From: Diogma glabrata
Taxonomy: Eukaryota > Arthropoda > Insecta > Diptera > Cylindrotomidae
Assembly: GCA_963693315.1 (NCBI GenBank)
Contig: OY856188.1
Span: forward strand, 187,089,487-187,153,486
DNA: 64,000 bases
Direction of reading: 5' to 3'
The position numbers and the translations under genes were made by a program. The notes beneath the pieces are model-generated. The model was not told the origin of the DNA and did no database searches. It was given only the letters and a program-made list of their open reading frames with translations. Below are positions 22,970 to 33,700 of the stretch, one piece after another. Position 1 is the first letter of the stretch, and each line of letters opens with the position of its first letter.

Positions 22970-23197
22970 ATGGGAAATCAAAGTACAAAGGACAAAGAGG
23001 TAATAATCGCACCTCAAGTGGTACAGAGTACACCATTACATCCTACTCCGACAAACAAGAATATTATTGCATACACCCATATAGGAATATTCGTATGCTT
23101 GATCTTTCTCGGATTGCTTTATTTTGCAATAAAGTACTGGAAACAAAAATTTATTGGCGCATCAATTGCTCAAATGAGAGCCCAGGGTGTGGTATAG
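22970..23197 (+). CDS. Small myristoylation-type single-pass membrane protein
   Basis: This is a 75-codon ORF beginning MGNQSTKDKEVIIAPQ. Gly2 with Thr6 and Lys7 fits an N-myristoylation site. A Pro/Thr-rich spacer follows, then one membrane segment (about residues 35-55, THIGIFVCLIFLGLLYFAI) and immediately a basic patch (KYWKQKF). It ends RAQGVV. An alternative ATG at 22949 adds seven residues but would block myristoylation. The layout of myristate, one membrane span and juxtamembrane basic patch is that of reoviral fusion-associated small transmembrane proteins, and it occupies the place of env in a gypsy-type element. Function is inferred from layout only. The frame is intact in an otherwise aged element. 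Confidence 0.55.
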   Translation: MGNQSTKDKEVIIAPQVVQSTPLHPTPTNKNIIAYTHIGIFVCLIFLGLLYFAIKYWKQKFIGASIAQMRAQGVV

Positions 23198-23305
23198 GGA
23201 CAGACAAGTTAAGCAAGGTACTGTGTTGTTGTTCGCCACACCTTTTGAAATAAAAAATTTTTAGGAAAACATTTTAAATAAATTCGAAAACAATTTTTAC
23301 ATAAA

Positions 23306-23525
23306 TATAAGAAATTAATTTTAATCAGATCATTAATAAACATAAGAGAATAATTCTTATTAAATTATAAGAATTTATTTTGGTAATAAATAAATATAAG
23401 AAATTAATTTTTAATCAGGTCATTAATAAACATAAGGGAATAATTCTTAATAAAGTATGAGAATTTATTTTGATAATAAATAAATGTAAGGAAATAATTT
23501 TTAATTAAGACATTAATAAATGAAG
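23306..23525. repeat. ~88-bp tandem repeat in the 3' untranslated part
   Basis: The block ataagaaattaatttt.aatca followed by cattaataaacataag and agaatttatttt recurs near 23306, 23395 and 23483 (about 2.5 copies). It is AT-rich and non-coding. Confidence 0.75.
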
Positions 23526-23760
23526 TATGAAAAAAAGAAAAAAAAGTGGATTACTTTGCTCATTAATGGAAAAAAAACAGGCATCAAAAAATTAGCAAAC
23601 ACTAGATTTGTAAATTTAAAAGTAATCCAAAACATAGATTGTAAACATACAACAACTGACCGCGAGATAGTTACCGTTATGGGTTTTGCCCAAAACTTGG
23701 TTTTTGTTTCTGTAAACTAAGGAGATATTTCCTAGCACATATGTAAGAAATATCTTTCAC

Positions 23761-23773
23761 TGACGGGGGGTAA
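23761..23773 (+). promoter_or_regulatory. Polypurine tract
   Basis: tgacggggggtaa abuts the 3' LTR start at 23774, the normal place for plus-strand priming. Confidence 0.7.
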
Positions 23774-25048
23774 TGTGGTGACCAACCCACCCTTTCAGTT
23801 TAGTCAACTTTTCAATTCACTTAACTTTTCGAATCACCTAACTTATTAAATCACTTAACCAGTGTACTTTACGTATCCAGTGTACGTTCGCGTTAAGCAT
23901 TATTATATTCAATATCTTATTTCACGATTTAAAATATCGTCGTTAAAAAATTAATTAGTAAACAAAATTTTTATAAAATAATTTTTCTTATGAAATAAAA
24001 TAAGAACGCAAGTTCTTATTTTTCATTTTGTTTATTGTTTCACAAAAATGCCAAACAGCGTTTTTTATCACGTACACCAAGCTGTGGAGGTTAGTTAGAA
24101 ACGATTGAAGAGTCAGTTGTTGTGTGGGATCGTGGTGAGCAGTTAGCTCAAAAATACTTTTATAATATTCTGTGTGAATAAATTTCTTTTATGTTAAATA
24201 AATAATCATATATAATATCACGAGTCGTCAAATAATAGTCGATTATTTTTCATAATCATTATTACGAATGTCATTTGAAATTTTTGACCTCAAATGGCAT
24301 GAGTGGTAATGTTGAAAAATAGTCGACTAATAATTTGATGACGAGTTGTATTTAGCAGACAATTTAACGAACAGAAATAGTAACATTATTTCATACAACA
24401 TAATCCTTTGTTGTCAAACAAATTTAAATATTATTTCTTCTTAGTAGGCGCATAAATGTTATAAATTTGTAATTTATTTTTGACAAATAAACATAAACAT
24501 GCAATCATTTATGAATGAAAACGGACATTTTTACTATTTGCAAATTGCATTTTCACATAATTTTGTATGTGCATTTTTGTTTTAAATTAATATATTAAGT
24601 AGGCGGAAAATATTCGAAAATATTCGCTGTTCCTTCCTAACAGAAAAAAATAATCGAGACAAATCGTTTTGATTTGCTAAAAAATAGTAAATGAAGCGTT
24701 TTGATTGGACCTTATTGAAACTTTATTTTATGAGTTGAATTGTCATAATAATTATATCTTGTGGAAAATATAAAAGTTTAATAAATTGTTATACTGAAAT
24801 TAATTTAATAATTGGTGTTATTATTGTAACTTCTAAATAACTAACTTCTGGAAATTCACTATTCAAAACCACTTGCTGAAACTTGTATGGAAACACAACA
24901 AAGCTTTGGGGCACAACATATTACTATTGATACTATAATAACTGGTGTTATTATTGTAACTTCTAAATAACTAACTTCTGGAAATTCACTATTCAAAACC
25001 ACTTGCTGAAACTCGTATGGAAACACACAAAAGCTTTGGGGCACAACA
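23774..25048 (+). repeat. 3' LTR of the pol-less gypsy element, rearranged
   Basis: Matches 18533-19419 with three changes: a missing block (5' LTR 18918-19195), about 540 bp of extra sequence at 24208-24745, and a second copy of the terminal ~110 bp (24942-25048). Both copies of the terminal segment end gcacaaca. Confidence 0.8.
24208..24745. mobile_element. Insertion in the 3' LTR containing a foldback segment
   Basis: The sequence is absent from the 5' LTR between aataatcat and cataataatt. It opens with inverted arms at 24220-24252 and 24313-24346 (cgagtcgtcaaataatagtc against its complement), a MITE-like foldback. The remaining ~400 bp is unclassified. Confidence 0.55.
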
Positions 25049-25190
25049 CACGCCTTAAATTTGAGTTATTTATTTCATCCATGACAGGTACTTCCAAATG
25101 CCCATCATTTATTATCAGCGATTCAGGTAAATCAAAATCTGGTTCTTTCAAAAATTTTGCAACGTTATGGAGTACAAAGTAATGTCAAGT
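25049..25190 (-). pseudogene. Harbinger-like transposase, C-terminal region (part 2)
   Basis: The minus-strand reading is VLHNVAKFLKEPDFDLPESL and then HLEVPVMDEINNSNLRR, continuing at 18532 across the LTR element. The VLHN start and acidic tail match the end of DDE_Tnp_4 (Harbinger) transposases. The catalytic region upstream of VLHN is lost, and sequence past 25190 is unrelated. The enzyme would cut and paste Harbinger elements, but this copy is only a tail. Confidence 0.55.
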
Positions 25191-25204
25191 AATTTTGACA
25201 ATGA

Positions 25205-25420
25205 TGGCGATTTCATATAAAGTTATACTTAGAAAGATTTGGAATGGAAAGTTAAAGCTATATTTAGAAAGATTTGGACTTGGAAAGCTGAGGAAAGTTA
25301 TGCTTAGGAAGATTTGGATTTGGAAAGTTAAAGCTATATTTGAAAGATTTGGACTTGGAAAGCTGAAGTAAGTTATCTGTAGAAAGTTTTGTTTCGGAAA
25401 GATTGATTCAGAAAACAAAA
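25205..25420. repeat. ~78-bp imperfect tandem repeat
   Basis: agatttggacttggaaagct and gaaagttaaagctatattt recur near 25245 and 25323, with half-unit similarity (tagaaagatttgga) in between. Confidence 0.7.
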
Positions 25421-26640
25421 GGAATTAAAAGGATTGGTCAAAGGTGGAAGGGAGATGAGAGTGAAACCGTTGCTGACAGGAATAGAAGAAATCGTAGGTG
25501 TAAGTCTAATTTTTATTATATAATTAAATGAAAATTGTTCTTTTTCGTCTTTTTTATTTGTTTGCATTCTGAAGAATGCTAGAATAAATTTTTTTTAACT
25601 CTTAAGAGATTCCTAAATTCCGTGACGTCGGCATTTATATCCGGTAGCGTAAATTTATAAAGTAATATATTATTTTGTGGATAAAGTCCAGGCACCAACA
25701 CTGTGAATAAAATTCTTCCAATCTATATCAACAGAAGTTGTGAAAAAAACTCGACTCTTTATATAATATAGGACTACACAATATTGTTGGCTCAACAAAA
25801 AAAATGGTCTCAAGCAACAAGAAAGCAAGCTTAAAGTACTTACATCTGTCCATTAAATTCCGGGTATTCCCAGTTAAGGATATATTTATTGAAAATTATG
25901 AGGCGTGTGGTCCCTTATTTACTAGACAATTATGGCCACCAACTGAAAGTCAAGGAAAGATTTTTATATTGGACAGACTCATTCCTGAATAACTCAATCT
26001 CATGAGGCAACTCAATAAATTAAAAAATAATAGAACCATAGATTCTCGTTGGCACGAACGTATACGTCCGATTAAAAAAAGAAGACAAACACAACCCATC
26101 TTGATTAGAACGGCCGACGACATCGACAAATTAACCCAAACGATAATCAAATCTGAAAAAATCCCAAAAAAATTATTACAAACCTTGGTGTACTTCTGAG
26201 TTGCTTAGTAAAATGAAGGGAAGAGATCTATTTATAAGCTCAATTTAAACGACTTCTATATGAAATCATTGATCTCATAAGTTATAATAACTCAAAAACA
26301 CTTGTATTATTCTAATAAGTTCATCAACAATGTAAAAAACTCTGAAAAAATTGGGGAATAATGAATAAGATTTTACACAATAGCCCCCAACAAGATAGAC
26401 TTGAACCTATTACTCTGAATCTTAACAATTCAAACGTATCCGATCAGGAAGTATGTGGCCAAGGCATTGAAAGAACACTGTCACAATATTGCCCTTGAGA
26501 TAAATAGCAAAAAACTGTAACCAACAAAATCATAACGTTATTAATACAGAAACCCATCAACAAAACATTTAATTACAAATAAAATCAAATATTCTAAAAT
26601 AATAAAAAATTGTAACTTTCGTATACTCAAATTATGTGTG
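25421..26640. other. Unclassified; two short adjoining ORFs
   Basis: ORFs at 25804-25992 (LKYLHLSIKFRVFPVKDIFI, ACGPLFTRQLWPPTE) and 26002-26199 (RWHERIRPIKKRRQTQPILI) have protein-like composition and share a frame boundary. They may be pieces of one decayed gene. I do not recognise it. The rest is AT-rich with no clear feature. Confidence 0.3.
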
Positions 26641-26663
26641 TTACATCAACGATGAAGTAAAAA

Positions 26664-26830
26664 AACATTTAAAAATGGAATTTAACACGGACGTTGTGAT
26701 AGTCCCACCGAAAACGACGAGTTATTTACAACCATTGGACGTATCTACAAACCATCATTTTAAGTTCGCATTGAGAAATGAATAGCATCAGCGGTTCGAG
26801 AATGGCTAAAAGAATATTGATGTGACCGCT
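26664..26830 (+). pseudogene. pogo/Tigger-type DDE transposase fragment
   Basis: The reading FNTDVVIVPPKTTSYLQPLD then VSTNHHFKFALRNE matches the segment downstream of the second catalytic Asp in pogo/Tigger transposases, where a TSxLQPLDVSxNxPFK motif is typical. It stops after about 35 codons. No terminal inverted repeats were found nearby. It is a short relic. Confidence 0.65.
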
Positions 26831-27480
26831 AACCTTTAAAAGTTATTATTCAAGAATCAAATCTGGTTTCCATACATTTTTTGATTTATAATGAATTAAA
26901 AAAGTTTTATTTATTTTAAATTGTAGCATGCCTAAACGTGTACGTATTAACTTATCGCGGTATAAACATACGCTTTAGTATTCAGGCATTGTCAAGTATA
27001 CGCATGCGCAAGATATACACTCTCATTTAATCTTGTTGTCAGTCTATTAATTTTCTCTCATTTAGAATCATATAAAATTCGGGATCATTTGAGATTCTGA
27101 TGCTTTTTACCTCGTCTTTTCGATAAAGTTATAGTTCCGCGTATTTAATTATTTTATCTAAATCTTTTGTAAAATATAATTAAACTCTATATGGGATTTT
27201 TTGCATTAAATTTCTAGACCAGTGATCGCAAATACGTGGCACGCGTGTCAGACTTGGCACGTTTCAAAATTTGTCTGGCACGGCAAACAATCTGAAATTG
27301 TTAAAAAATTAACCTTAAATTCACGTTTTCGGAATCATAATAAGCTTAAAGAAAAGATTTTTTCAGATATTTTGTAATACGCAAAATGTTAGTGTAAAAC
27401 AAAAAATAAATAAGTCCTTTCATTCATTTTACACCTACTTTGCATTTACAATTTGCATAAATATACACACTCAGTTATAT

Positions 27481-30256
27481 TTTTTTTTTTAAGGCGTTCA
27501 TGCTCCATGTAGGAGCGTTGCCAGGCTAATCAGCTTTGAATATTCACCACGGTCATTCGCAACAGCGACATAATTACCATGGTTCTTCCTCGCGGTCTAC
27601 CACTCCCTGGGGTACTAACGTACATTTTTCTAATCATTCCAGACTGTGAATCGGCTCGTGAAACATGCCCAAACCAAGCAATCCTATTAGAACGGATACA
27701 GCCTATTACATCAGGACCCTCAAGAAGGTCTCTGATCTCAAAGTTATATCGGGTTCTATACTCTCCATCGTCTGTCTTAAGTGGGCCAAAAATGTAGCGT
27801 AGGATCTTACGCTCAAATACAGATAAATGCGGTTCGTCATTTTGTGTAAGGGTCCACGTTTGTGACCCATACATCACAACCGGTCTAATCAATGTCTTGT
27901 ATAACTTGAGCTTGGTGTTAGTTGATACATACGGTGATCCAAGGAGGGGGTTGATTGAGTAGAAAGTTCGATTACCTGCTGCGATTCGAGCTTTAATATC
28001 TGTAAGTATGCTGTTGTTTGAGTCAAGCATTGATCCCAAATATTTAAAAGATTCAACTCCCTCAATTCGTTCATCGCCGCACATCAAATCTTTCGTCTCA
28101 GCCTCTCTTGAAACATTCATATGTTTGGTTTTATTGTAGTTAATTTGCAGACCAATTTTCCTAGCACCACTCTCAAGCGACTTGAAAGTCTCACTCATAA
28201 CAGCTTCACTTCGGCCGAGGATGACAACATCATCAGCGTAAGCAATCATCTGTACTGAGTTTATTGACAAGATATGGTTATTAGTCGGTAGTTTCTTTTG
28301 ACGGCACACATATTCCAAGGCTAGATTAAAAAGTATAGGAGAGATAGCATCACCTTGTCTTAAACCGGAGTCGACTTTAAAAAACTTTGATATTTCGTTC
28401 TTTACTAGTACACAGCATTGAGAGTTTTGTACTGTCATTTTGCATAGTGATACCAGTTTACCAGGAATACCCATTGACACCATAGCAGACCATAGAGTCT
28501 CTCGTTCGAGAGAGTCGTAGGCCTGCCTGAAATCAATGAAAAGTTGGTGCACAGGTATGTTGAACTCTCGACACTTTCCAAAATCATCCTTATCGAGAAA
28601 AGTGCATCGGTGGTACCTCGGCCCCGCCGGAAACCACACTGATATTCTCAGCAAAAGGATTGATTTTGGATAGCAAAATGTAGGAAAAGATCTTATATGC
28701 TGTGCAGAGGAGAGCGATTCCTCTGTAGTTTGCACATTGTAGGCGATTACTTTTTTATGGATTGGTATCAGCATAGCTGTGTTCCAGTCCTGTGGCATGG
28801 TTTCAGTCCTCCAGATCATTTTAACAAGTTCAAACAATCTTAAGGATAGAGTTTCGCCACCATGTACAATCATTTCGGATGTTATATCGTCGATACCAGG
28901 TGCTTTATTGCATTTTAATTTTGACAGCGCTGCATTGAATTCCTCTTTGGTGGGTTCGTCTACATGTACCTTTGACGTACGAATAAGCTTTGCTCGTCGC
29001 CCGACTTGTTGCTGGTCACTTAAGTTGAGAAGATTCTCAAAATAAGCGGCCCAAGTATCTAAAATATTTTTAAGGTCTACTTGTAGCTCCCCATTTTCGT
29101 TTTGAATAGCAGTCGATATAGTTTGAGGGCCCTTCTTTAAGGTTTTAACCTGTTGAAAGAAGTTACGCGATTGATGTTCCTTATTGAAGCTTTCAATCTC
29201 CTCACACTGTCTCTTCCACCATTCTCTCTTCGTTCGTCTACATAGCTTTGTAACGGCTTGTCTTGCCAGTTTATAGTTCTCTTTCGTGGACCTGGTGTTG
29301 CGTCCTTGTAGACACTTCAGATAGCAATCTCTTTTATATTGAATAGCGTCAAGGCATGCTTGATCCATCCATGGCTTCTGGGAGTGGTTCTGTGGTCGTC
29401 CAAGTATTCCCTCAGCAGCGCTTAAAACAGCATCTTTGAGCAAATACCATGACTTATCGACGTCTCCATTAATGGTTTCTGATTTATCCAATATTTCGGC
29501 AATATGGATTTGATATCTCTCTTCTGTTTCAGCATTCTTTAATGATGAGATGTTAAAACGTTTCCGTTGATTGAATTTTGGAATGCCTGGATTTGGGAAG
29601 TGGAACCTTATCGTTGCACATACAAGGAAGTGATCACTTCCAATGTATGCACCTCTAAAGGATCGCACTTCCCGAACGCTCGAAAAGAAACGTGCTGTTA
29701 CTAGAACGTGATCAATTTGATTTCGAGTGTTTCCATTCGGTGAGACCCAAGTCTGCTTATGAATCGATCGATGCGGAAAGAACGTACTGGCAATTCTCAA
29801 ACTATTTGATAATGCAAACTCAGTCATTCTCTCACCATTATCATTCGAATTCAAATGCAGGCTGTTGGGACCCACCACATTTCCATAAGAGATATCTCTT
29901 CCAACCTGTCCATTAAAGTCACCAAGAACCATAATGAAGTTGCGTGTGGGCGTTTGTTTCATAACCTCTTCTAGTGCTATGTAGAAATTATCCTTCTCGT
30001 CGACGGTCTTAGCTTCAGTAGGTGCATGCACGGCAATAAGAGAAATATTGTTATATGTACCACGTACACGTAGGTAGCAGATCCTCTCACTGTCCGGGAT
30101 GAATTTCATCACGGCTTCTTGTATGCGTGCACCAACAAGAAAGCCAGTACCAAATTCTCTTCGAGACGGATGACCACTACAGTATAGAGAGTGACTATCC
30201 AAATCTTGTTTTCCGATTATCGGCTGTCTAATTTTTTGTAGAGCAATAATATTCAT
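27481..30256 (-). pseudogene. RTE-clade LINE, nearly full length
   Basis: A minus-strand ORF of 908 codons carries the endonuclease (MVLGDFNGQVGRDISYGNVV; GSDHFLV) and reverse transcriptase (LFIDFRQAYDSLERETLW; GLRQGDAISPILFNLALEYV; MIAYADDVVILG with intact YADD), plus the C-terminal FKYLGSMLDSNNS and HVSRADSQ region typical of RTE elements. The first ~30 residues of the endonuclease are missing. Between about 28600 and 28745 the true frame is displaced: the normal NYRGIALLCTAYKIFSYIL reading lies in another frame, so two compensating indels are present. A T-run at 27481 is the poly(A) tail on the minus strand. Protein function is nicking and target-primed reverse transcription. This copy is probably inactive. 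Confidence 0.92.
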
Positions 30257-30390
30257 CCATCTATATACTCAGTTATATTATATTGCATAAATATATTAGA
30301 AAATGTTAATGAAGTTAATACAAGCTAATGAAGTTATGGATTTGTATTATACAAAACGGTAGGTGTATATCGTGTATATTAAAATTTTAG

Positions 30391-30641
30391 TTACGTTTAA
30401 TTATTCCGATATTAGAATAAAACTCCTTGTTCACAGTGCATTAATTGATGTACTAATGAACATAATATTCGAAAAATAGATGCAAAAAAAGTTCAACCAA
30501 GAGAATAAGATACATAAAACAAACAGAATAAGATACATAAAACAAAAAAAATTAAAGCTACATATGTAACTAATTACTGTACATCAATTAATGCACTGTG
30601 AACAAGGAGTTTTATTCTAATATCGGAATAATTTAACGTAA
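30391..30641. mobile_element. 251-bp MITE with 63-bp terminal inverted repeats
   Basis: 30391-30453 and 30579-30641 are inverted copies with one mismatch (ttacgtttaattattccgat at one end). The 125-bp centre contains a repeated agaataagatacataaaaca. There is no ORF. Target duplication is not clear. It lies 20 bp from the tail of the next LINE and about 135 bp from the RTE 5' end. Confidence 0.85.
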
Positions 30642-30740
30642 GTAAACTTTTTATATAATATTTTTTTTTTTTTTTTTTTTAATAAAATGTGTTGTGTAAT
30701 AGGGTTTAGAATATGTGTCACAACAACACATAAATACCTT

Positions 30741-33700
30741 TTAAGACCTAGGTCTAGACCTGGGTCCCACAACAACTGGCGTTCTGAGGTGTAGATTAAC
30801 GCTTTTTTTAAACATCTGTGGGTTGAAGCCACCTGAGACTAAGTGTTCCGGCAAACTATTCCATTTGTACGCAGTTCGGACAAAGAAGTCTCTCTGCGAT
30901 CTGCCAGTATGACAGCGCGGGATCTTTACCGTTTCACTGGTTGCGGCAGCCGATTGCCGAGTGGAACGGGGGTAAGAATAAGTCTGAGGCATGATGCCGC
31001 TGATTTCATCTGAGCACTGCTGATGACGATATTTGTAAAAAACAACGAGGTCAGCAACAGTGCGACGATGTTGTAGGGAATCAAGTTTTGATGTCAAAGT
31101 TCGATCACCTACAATTCGTATAGCTCGCTTTTGAACAGAGTCCAAGAGGGCCAAGATGGAAACAGAGGCAGCACCCCAAACTTGACAGCAGTACTCCATA
31201 CAGGGACGAATATAGGACTTATAAACATGGAGCAATTGGTATGGAGTGAAAAATTTTTTGCATCTATTTAGGAGGCCGAGTTTTTTAGACGCGCTTTTTG
31301 CCATCGCCATTACATGATCGTTCCAGAGTAGGTCATTTGAAACTGCAACACCCAATAAACGAATGTTTTTACATTCACCTATTGGTTCATCACACATACT
31401 AAATAAAATATCTTTGGGGAACTCGGTCTTTAATCTGGAAACAATCAACAGCTGTGTTTTGGTGGAGTTGAAATTGACAAGGTTTTGGTCACCCCAGTCG
31501 GCGACTTTATTCAGGTCTTTGTTCACGTTTATGGCAGCGTCTCTCCGGGCAGGATTAATTCGTTCGTGCATTTTACCTTTTGAAGGAAGGGGCTCGAACG
31601 ACTTGTGCAGAGTACTATCATCTGCAAAACTATTTATTGGGTTGCTGGTGATTTTCAACAATTCGTTGATATAAATCAAAAATAGGGTTGGGGACAATAC
31701 TGAGCCTTGGGGTACACCAGCGTTAATTAGTTTAGACTCAGAAGAATATCCGTCTAAGGAGACCGAAATGTATCGGTCGGATAGAAAATTTTGAATCAGC
31801 TTCACAACATTGGGATGAAAACCGTACGCAACGAGCTTGTTGATTAAGTTGGCATGCCAGACTCGATCGAATGCCTTGGAGATGTCTAAAGCGATAACGT
31901 ATGTTTCACCACCTTTATCAAGTATGCTGTTCCAACAATGCGCTACATAGTTTAATAGATCGGTAGTTGATCTTTTGTTTCGAAAACCGTATTGGCTGTC
32001 GGATATTAAATGATTTTCTTCCAGAAATTTTGAAATATGTGTATTAATATAATGCTCATAGACTTTGGATAGGACCGATAGTAAAGCTATTGGCCTATAA
32101 TTTGAGATATCGGATTTTGGTCCCTTTTTGGGGGCGGGCTGGACATTTGCCAACTTCCAGCACGAGGGAAATATACCAGATTTGTAGGATTGGTAGAATA
32201 TTTTAGTTAAAGTAGGTGCAAGTTCTTTGGAAAAGGTTTTTAAAATAATGGGTGGAATATTGTCCATTCCTGATGCTTTGTTGATGTTTAACCCCTTTAA
32301 AAGTTTAGCGACTATTTTGGGTTTGAAGTGAAGTTCATTCATATTAACTCCTGAAGACTGGATTTGGGGTATTTCTTTAGGAGTTTCCAAAACAGTGGAG
32401 TTCAGAGCAAAGCGTTCAGCGAACAAGTTAGCTTTTCTTGCGGGATCATTGACGATTAAATCACCATCAATAATAGGGGGAATAGAAAATTTTGTACCAG
32501 AATTTAAAGAATTAATGGCACTGTAGAAACTCTTGTCAGAAACAGACATAGACGTAAGTTTTGAGGCTTTCGCTCTGTCAATTTCGGACTTTTCGTTTGA
32601 GATAATTTGATTAGATATTTTGTTGGCCTTTAGATATTGGGATCGATTAGTGGGAGTTTTGTTATGAATCCAAATATTAAATGATCTACGTTTGTTTCTA
32701 AGTGCCGTTTTGGCAGCTTTCGAATACAAGTATTTTTGTTTGGGTTTTACTATGGAGAAAGGGACAAATTTATTGATAGCAAATTGGATGGTTTCTGTAA
32801 AGTTTTGAGCAGAAACATTTACATTGTCAGTGTAAAAACAATGACGGTCGAAAGGGAAACCATGGAAAAAATTTTGAAGACCACTCTTATCCATTTTTGA
32901 GTAGTGAAATATTTTACGGGGTTTGGGAGCTGTAGTTTTAAGTAAATCAGTTTTGATAACTGATGAGATTAAATAATGATCAGAATTTCCAATACTACCT
33001 TTCGCAACATCGACACTCGTAATATCTGGCATTGTGGTAAGATAGAGATCTAGTAGAAAACTATTATCACCGCCATTACGGGGAGTGAAAGTCGGGCTTT
33101 TAACAATTTGGAATAGGCCCTGAGACGCGGCAAAAATTTCTGCCAGTTTTCCACTATTGTCAACATCGTCGGTCGATTTGGAGAATTCCAACCATGATTT
33201 GTTGTGGACGTTGAAGTCACCGGTAACGATAACTTCACAATTAGGGGACTTTGCTCTAATCTCGTCCATAATTTTTGTCAGTATATTAAAAAAGTTTGGG
33301 TTACGTTTGTTGGGGGACCGGTATAAAGCTATTGTAAAAAAAGTCATTTCTGGAAGACAAATCTTTAAAACCATTGTATTGAAGCCGTCACCGTGTAGTT
33401 CAAAATTTGGAAAGCGCGTGTACGCAACACTCTCATGAATGAATGCGCATACGCCCTGATGGAGTTTGAAAGCTGATTCGAGCCTATATTTGGAATTAAG
33501 CGATTCTATAAAGAGAAAATTTTCAGAAACTTGTGTTTCTGTAAGGAATAGAATGTTCGGTTTGTCGTGCTCAAGATGATGTTGCACGTGGTCATGGTTA
33601 GCGTTCAATCCGCAGATGTTTTGAACATGTATTTTAAAATTTTTTATTGATTCATATATGTTTTGTCCCTGCAAATTCCGTGAACATGCCGCTTTATGGG

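Larger units (their letters stand above)
18533..25048 (+). mobile_element. Gypsy-type LTR retrotransposon lacking pol, inserted in a Harbinger-like transposase
   Basis: Two related LTRs starting tgtggtgacc (18533 and 23774) enclose a primer site (tggcgaccttgcc), a repeat-rich leader, a gag ORF, a 43-bp tandem array, small hydrophobic ORFs and a polypurine tract. No protease, RT, RNase H or integrase motifs occur in between, so the copy is non-autonomous. The flanks read ...tctacg and (c)acgcc..., and the host transposase frame is restored when the element and a 3-4-bp duplication are removed. LTR divergence and indels suggest an old copy. Confidence 0.85.

Noticed and set aside
22942..23253. 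103-codon ORF overlapping the small membrane-protein ORF
   Set aside because: It has no recognisable features, and the overlapping frame has a coherent myristate-membrane-basic layout.
27225..27330. cagtgatcgcaaatacgtgg as a hAT terminus
   Set aside because: It starts like some hAT ends, but no matching inverted end or 8-bp duplication was found.
29692..29916. Plus-strand ORFs within the RTE and the intact LINE (also 31363-31674, 33157-33438)
   Set aside because: Antisense shadows of minus-strand LINE proteins.
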